Origin: Datnioides undecimradiatus
Taxonomy: Eukaryota; Chordata; Actinopteri; Lobotiformes; Datnioididae
Assembly: GCA_008933995.1 (NCBI GenBank)
Contig: WARS01000016.1
Location: forward strand, 10,123,848 to 10,187,847
Reading direction: 5' to 3'
Length of the DNA: 64,000 bases
Below the pieces are notes generated by a model. It was not told the origin of the DNA. It searched no databases and was given only the letters and a program-made list of their open reading frames with translations. The translations under genes and the position numbers were made by a program. Positions 61,171-64,000 of the stretch are shown here, piece after piece; positions within the stretch are counted from its first letter, which is position 1, and each line of letters starts with the position of its first letter.

Positions 61171-63944
61171 AGTCATTTGAATCTCTTCTCTAGTTTTAAA
61201 GATCCCAGTTTGTACCAGAGTCCAGGGTCAAAGTGCAAACCCTGCCCTGTGGTCCACCCCTCTCCTGTCTGTGGAACTGACGGCCACACCTACTCCACCA
61301 AGGTACCCACACACACACACACACACATATAGTCATTTCACCTCTCACCCAAATTAGAGACATCTGACCACACATTGCCAAGACATACATCCTCACTTTA
61401 CTTCCTCTGCTGTCTCGTCCCCTCTGTCTCTGTTGCTCCTGCTCAGTGCAAGTTAGACTACCAGGCTTGCATCACAGGAAAGAAGATCGCTGTGAAGTGT
61501 TCTGGCATGTGTCCTTGCCCCCCTCAGTCTGACCACAGCTCTGCAGAGAAGAAAGGTACAAGGTTCTGCACACATGACTGCACACTGGCAGCTAGGATAC
61601 CTTACAGGAGAAACTTAAAAAAGAAAATTAAAAAGTCCTCCACGGTGCCCAAGCCCATGTTAGAGCACCCACCTGGCAAGCTAAAGCCCTACTTTGCTGC
61701 TAAAGTGTCTTTTAGCATGATTCTGAGGGGACAATATAGCATCAAGTTGTCATCATTGATCATTACTGTTCCTCAGTGTGCAGTGAGTCGGACCTGAAGG
61801 AGGTGGTGAGTCGTCTGAGGGACTGGTTTAGAGTGCTGCATGAGAATGGCAACCACAAGAGAGTCAAGATCCAGAAGCCAGAGAAGAACAGTGAGTCACG
61901 TGATATTATCAAAAACATGTCTTCATCCAACATCTCACCTGGCTGCATCTACACCTCTCTTATTTTTTGACCTTTTTACCAGCAGAGTTTGAGGTCGGGG
62001 CATCGCCTATTTGTAAGGACCCCCTGGGTTGGATGTTCTCCCGCCTGGACACAAACTTTGACCTCCAGCTGGACCAATCAGAGATCAAGAGCCTCTACCT
62101 GGATAGGAATGAGCCATGCTCAGATGCATTCTTCAAATCCTGCGATACACATACAGACAGAGTTATAACGAGTTCTGAGTGGTGCACATGCTTTCAGAGG
62201 TACACAGGTACGGTATCCACATGCACTCATATGCAAATAGGAACACTTGAAGTGCATTCATAGCTGGATATGTGTGCAAGCACAGATATCAGTCTTTATA
62301 TCTTGTGATATATCGCTGTGGTTTTTCTGTGCGGTCAGGGATTATTATCAGCATTTTGGGGGACTTTTAGTTTTACCTATGAAAAATGGTTTAAAACAAT
62401 TTGACTTAACTGTTGTCTTGTCTGATCACTCATATCCATAGCTATGCTCTCATTCACTGTAGTGTTTCCTATGTTTCCCAAGCTCAGACTTTGATGAGCA
62501 CATTGTTAATGAACTCCTCAAGCTGTAATAAACCAGAACTTCCTATATCTTTAAACTACTTCTGCAGACAAAGTAATAAGTAATTCTCAGTCAGAATGGC
62601 ATATCTCCCCCCCCCCCTGCATGTACAGAATAGATTCCTATACTCTGTAAAAGACAAGCAAATGCAACACGACACTATACAATGCCCTGCATTAAAATGC
62701 CATTGTTTGAGGGCAAGGATAAAAATTAGTTTTTTGGGCATAAAGAAAAAGTATTTACAGATGAGTCTCCACAGCTGCACTTCTAAAAGCAAAGACAGCA
62801 GGATAACAAACATCACGACGAAAGCAAAAAGTACACAAAGGCAGCAAAGTTCTGGCAAACAGATGCATCCCAGAAAAGCAGACTTCTGCAGTTTGTCACC
62901 AGAGTCCCTTGTCTCCTCTTTTCAGATTCTCCTTGTAAAGCAGAGCTGTCCAGTATCAACAAAAAGCAAGCGGGGAAGAAACTGCTCGGTGAGACACACA
63001 CATTCACACACACAGACACACACTAGCACCAAATAAACGTCTATATGTTCTTCTAATTCACGTGTGTGTCTGCTTGCTTATGTGTGTAGGTCAGTATTTG
63101 CCTTCCTGTGATGAGGAGGGTTACTACAGGTCCCACCAGTGTCACAGCAGCAGTGGGCAGTGTTGGTGCGTGGATCGCTATGGCAACGAGGTGGCGGGGT
63201 CACGCAGCCATGGCCCGGCAAACTGTGGTAAGCAAAACTCAGAGGAGAACGTAGTGTCACGCTTCTGTGTTTGCGTATCACATTTGATTTGGATTGAGGA
63301 AAGAAATTTGTGTCAGTTCTTTTCTACATTCACAAAACCTGCTCCTTGTGTATTTGTAGCAGAATCTGCTACAGGAAGCTTACAGTTTGGGAAACAGGGT
63401 TTTTTTATAGCTTTCTTGCCAAGAGTAATATTACAAGACTGATACTGTTGAAGCTTCTGCCACTATGTTTAACTTAGCATAAAGACTAGAAACGGGGAGC
63501 TTGGTGGTATGCAAATGTGACACAATCAGCCTACAACTTTTCTTGTTTCGATATTGAAATGGCAAGTTGTGATTTAATGTGGGTAATGCATTCTGCTATT
63601 TCTTGGGTGGGAGCAGCAACTTGCTGTAGTCTTCTCCTTGGTGTGATGCTAGGCTAAGCTAGGTTAAACTAAGCTATGCCAACCAGCAGGATTACATAGA
63701 CTGCACAGATAATGTTCTCATTTAACTATCGAGTATTTCCCAGAAACACTCCTTTAATTGTCGGATCTGGTTTATTCTGTTTTTAGGCGTGATTTTGGAG
63801 TATTCTGGAGACCTCGGCAGCGGAGATTCGCCGTTCACAGACGACGATGAAGATTCCTTTGTCCTCAACGACCATGCTGGAATGGATGATGGGGACGATG
63901 AAGATGAGGACGACGATGATGACAATGACGAGTATCTGTCGTAA
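50385..63944 (+). CDS. spock3: spock3: testican-3, eleven coding exons
   Basis: Exons 50385-50507, 58479-58487, 58601-58640, 60301-60409, 61194-61302, 61447-61555, 61777-61890, 61986-62207, 62926-62988, 63090-63227 and 63787-63944 join in phase to 1194 nt (397 residues plus stop). Domain order: signal peptide (1-19), short testican N-terminal domain, follistatin-like/Kazal region (about 66-154), SPARC extracellular calcium-binding domain with two EF hands (226-237, 258-269), thyroglobulin type-1 domain with CWCV (324-327), Ser-Gly glycosaminoglycan sites (352, 357) and an Asp/Glu-rich tail. Testicans are secreted matrix proteoglycans, mostly neural. KKLLGQY and RYGNEV favour SPOCK3 over SPOCK1 and SPOCK2. 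Human SPOCK3 is about 40 residues longer, chiefly at the N-terminus and in the tail. A teleost duplicate (a or b copy) cannot be resolved here. Confidence 0.92.
52501..52572 (+). repeat. (TC)n(AC)n(ATAC)n compound microsatellite
   Basis: TC, then CA, then ATAC units in the spock3 first coding intron. Confidence 0.95.
53143..53199 (+). repeat. (GATA)n microsatellite in spock3 intron
   Basis: About 14 GATA units with one GACA interruption near 53157. It lies in the intron after coding exon 1. Confidence 0.97.
54289..54331. repeat. perfect 18-bp inverted repeat with 7-nt loop
   Basis: Arm gcacagtcttaattatac (54289-54306) is the exact reverse complement of 54314-54331, separated by gttggtt. It lies in the 8-kb spock3 intron between coding exon 1 and the microexon. 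Pairing does not extend outward, so it is too short for a normal pre-miRNA. It may be a remnant of a small palindromic element. Confidence 0.9.
57706..57737 (+). repeat. (GT)16 microsatellite
   Basis: Pure run, 740 bp before the spock3 microexon. Confidence 0.96.
58479..58487 (+). CDS. spock3: spock3 9-nt microexon (Glu-Val-Glu)
   Basis: GAAGTTGAG is flanked by acceptor tctcccaaag and donor GTTTGT. It encodes EVE in phase 0, the tripeptide found between KFRD and the DDY region of SPOCK2 and SPOCK3 and absent from reference SPOCK1. The next exon is 113 bp downstream. Inclusion or skipping keeps the frame, so it is a likely cassette exon. Confidence 0.75.
58601..58640 (+). CDS. spock3: spock3 coding exon 3
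   Basis: The 40-nt exon has a strong acceptor (ccctgtttcag) and donor GTGGGT. It encodes EPGTWTPSKPFDQ, aligning with the TWSPGKPFDQ end of the testican N-terminal domain. The conserved DDYFR part is replaced by a shorter EPG. It ends with G of a split Gly codon. Confidence 0.88.
60301..60409 (+). CDS. spock3: spock3 coding exon 4 (follistatin-like start)
   Basis: The 109-nt exon has acceptor tatttttag and donor GTAAGA. It encodes LDPAKDPCLKIKCSRHKVCV and AQDYKTATCVIQRRV, the four-Cys follistatin-like module shared by all testicans. It ends with AG of a split Ser codon. The intron after it begins CA-rich. Confidence 0.95.
60804..60832 (+). repeat. (GT)n microsatellite in spock3 intron
   Basis: About 14 units in the intron between coding exons 4 and 5. 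Confidence 0.96.
61127..61164 (+). repeat. (GT)19 upstream of spock3 coding exon 5
   Basis: Pure run ending 29 nt before the exon at 61194, inside the region of the branch point and polypyrimidine tract. Confidence 0.98.
61194..61302 (+). CDS. spock3: spock3 coding exon 5 (Kazal, first half)
   Basis: The 109-nt exon has acceptor tcttctctag and donor GTACCC. It encodes a diverged linker, FKDPSLYQSPGSK, then CKPCPVVHPSPVCGTDGHTY, the first half of the Kazal-like fold. The linker is several residues shorter than in human SPOCK3. The exon is flanked by (TG)19 ending 29 nt upstream and (CA)10 starting 6 nt downstream. Skipping it would shift the frame. Confidence 0.95.
61308..61327 (+). repeat. 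(CA)10 just after spock3 exon 5 donor
   Basis: Pure run starting six bases inside the intron after the donor GT at 61303. It is complementary to the upstream (GT)19. Confidence 0.98.
61447..61555 (+). CDS. spock3: spock3 coding exon 6 (Kazal, second half)
   Basis: The 109-nt exon starts phase 0 after ctgctcag and ends before donor GTACAA. It encodes CKLDYQACITGKKIAVKCSG and MCPCPP, completing the Kazal cysteines, then a short polar spacer. The reading frame stays open into the following intron up to 61797. Confidence 0.95.
61777..61890 (+). CDS. spock3: spock3 coding exon 7 (start of SPARC EC domain)
   Basis: The 114-nt exon has acceptor gttcctcag and donor GTGAGT. It encodes CSESDLKEVVSRLRDWFRVL, then a basic stretch HENGNHKRVKIQKPEKN. 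The RL.DWF.LHE helix is the typical opening of the testican extracellular calcium-binding domain. Confidence 0.95.
61986..62207 (+). CDS. spock3: spock3 coding exon 8 (EF hands)
   Basis: The 222-nt exon encodes SPICKDPLGWMFSRLDTNFD through CTCFQRYT. EF-hand loops are D226-T-N-F-D ... E237 and D258-T-H-T-D ... E269, the second with the disulfide-linked cysteines of SPARC proteins. Acceptor is a tandem ccagcag. The downstream AG (exon from 61986) gives Lys-Phe, matching Arg-Phe of human; the upstream AG (exon from 61983) gives Thr-Glu-Phe. Both keep the frame. Confidence 0.95.
62926..62988 (+). CDS. spock3: spock3 coding exon 9
   Basis: The 63-nt exon (acceptor ttttcag, donor GTGAGA) encodes SPCKAELSSINKKQAGKKLL, linking the EF-hand domain to the thyroglobulin domain and giving the first Cys of the latter. 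KKLLGQY across the next junction is the best SPOCK3-specific match. The 101-bp intron after it begins CA-rich and ends TG-rich. Confidence 0.93.
63090..63227 (+). CDS. spock3: spock3 coding exon 10 (thyroglobulin type-1 domain)
   Basis: The 138-nt exon follows acceptor tgtgtgtag and ends before GTAAGC. It encodes QYLPSCDEEGYYRSHQCHSS, then SGQCWCVDRYGNEVAGSR and PANC. CWCV and the spacing of six cysteines define the type-1 thyroglobulin module. In testicans this domain has been linked to inhibition of cysteine proteases. Confidence 0.97.
63787..63944 (+). CDS. spock3: spock3 coding exon 11 (GAG sites, acidic tail, stop)
   Basis: The 158-nt exon after tttttag encodes EYSGDLGSGDS, two Ser-Gly sites preceded by acidic residues and suited to heparan/chondroitin sulfate attachment. 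A tail rich in Asp and Glu follows, ending EYLS, then TAA at 63942-63944. The human tail is longer. The 56 bases left in the window are A-rich 3' UTR; the poly(A) site is outside. Confidence 0.95.
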
Positions 63945-64000
63945 TTTTGAAAAAGAAAACAAAAAAAAGAAAAAAGAGAAAACTGTTTGGTCAAACTGCA

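Noticed and set aside
61375-61797. Plus-strand open frame of 140 residues as a separate gene
   Set aside because: It is spock3 exon 6 with read-through into both flanking introns; kept only as an intron-retention note.
62596-63036. Plus-strand open frame of 146 residues
   Set aside because: Runs through intron into spock3 exon 9 in a different frame. The spliced testican frame is the supported one.
1-64000. tRNA and rRNA genes
   Set aside because: I looked for T-loop phrases such as ggttcgaatcc and rRNA-like text and found none, but weak or diverged tRNAs could be missed by eye.

Overview
The window looks like nuclear DNA of a ray-finned fish, probably a percomorph teleost. Genes are split into many short exons with GT/AG introns. 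(CA)n/(TG)n and GATA/TATC microsatellites are very dense, and there are decayed Tc1-type transposons plus a repeat with the terminus CAGTGGTGGAAGAAGT that I recognise from many teleosts. No bacterial, phage or viral gene structure is visible.

Two genes can be rebuilt exon by exon. (1) ugt8 (UDP-galactose:ceramide galactosyltransferase) on the minus strand has five coding exons between 34778 and 23321 and encodes 550 residues. A candidate non-coding first exon and promoter lie near 39449-39540, and a candidate poly(A) signal near 21226. (2) spock3 (testican-3, a secreted SPARC-family proteoglycan) on the plus strand has a leader exon ending at 50223 and eleven coding exons between 50385 and 63944. 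One of these is a 9-nt microexon. The reading frame gives 397 residues ending in an acidic tail, and the window stops just after its stop codon. All splice phases join without a break in both genes.

Layout: 1-23320 has no recognisable gene (microsatellites, a 257-bp-offset duplicated repeat at 6520-7470, a diverged repeat copy at 18715-19212, and the probable ugt8 3' UTR). 23321-34780 is ugt8 coding territory, with a broken Tc1 transposase in its largest coding intron. 34781-39450 is the probable first intron of ugt8. 39450-50000 lies between the two divergently transcribed genes and holds repeats, including a Tc1 3' end at 47130-47490. 50000-64000 is spock3.

The two genes do not share a pathway: one makes galactosylceramide in the ER membrane, the other makes an extracellular proteoglycan. 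Both human orthologues are on chromosome 4, so the linkage looks like retained ancient synteny. The more unusual observations concern spock3. It has a shortened N-terminal domain, a 9-nt microexon, a NAGNAG acceptor, a predicted uORF overlapping the start codon, and CA/TG tracts at several splice sites that could pair in the pre-mRNA. A perfect 18-bp hairpin sits in its first coding intron.
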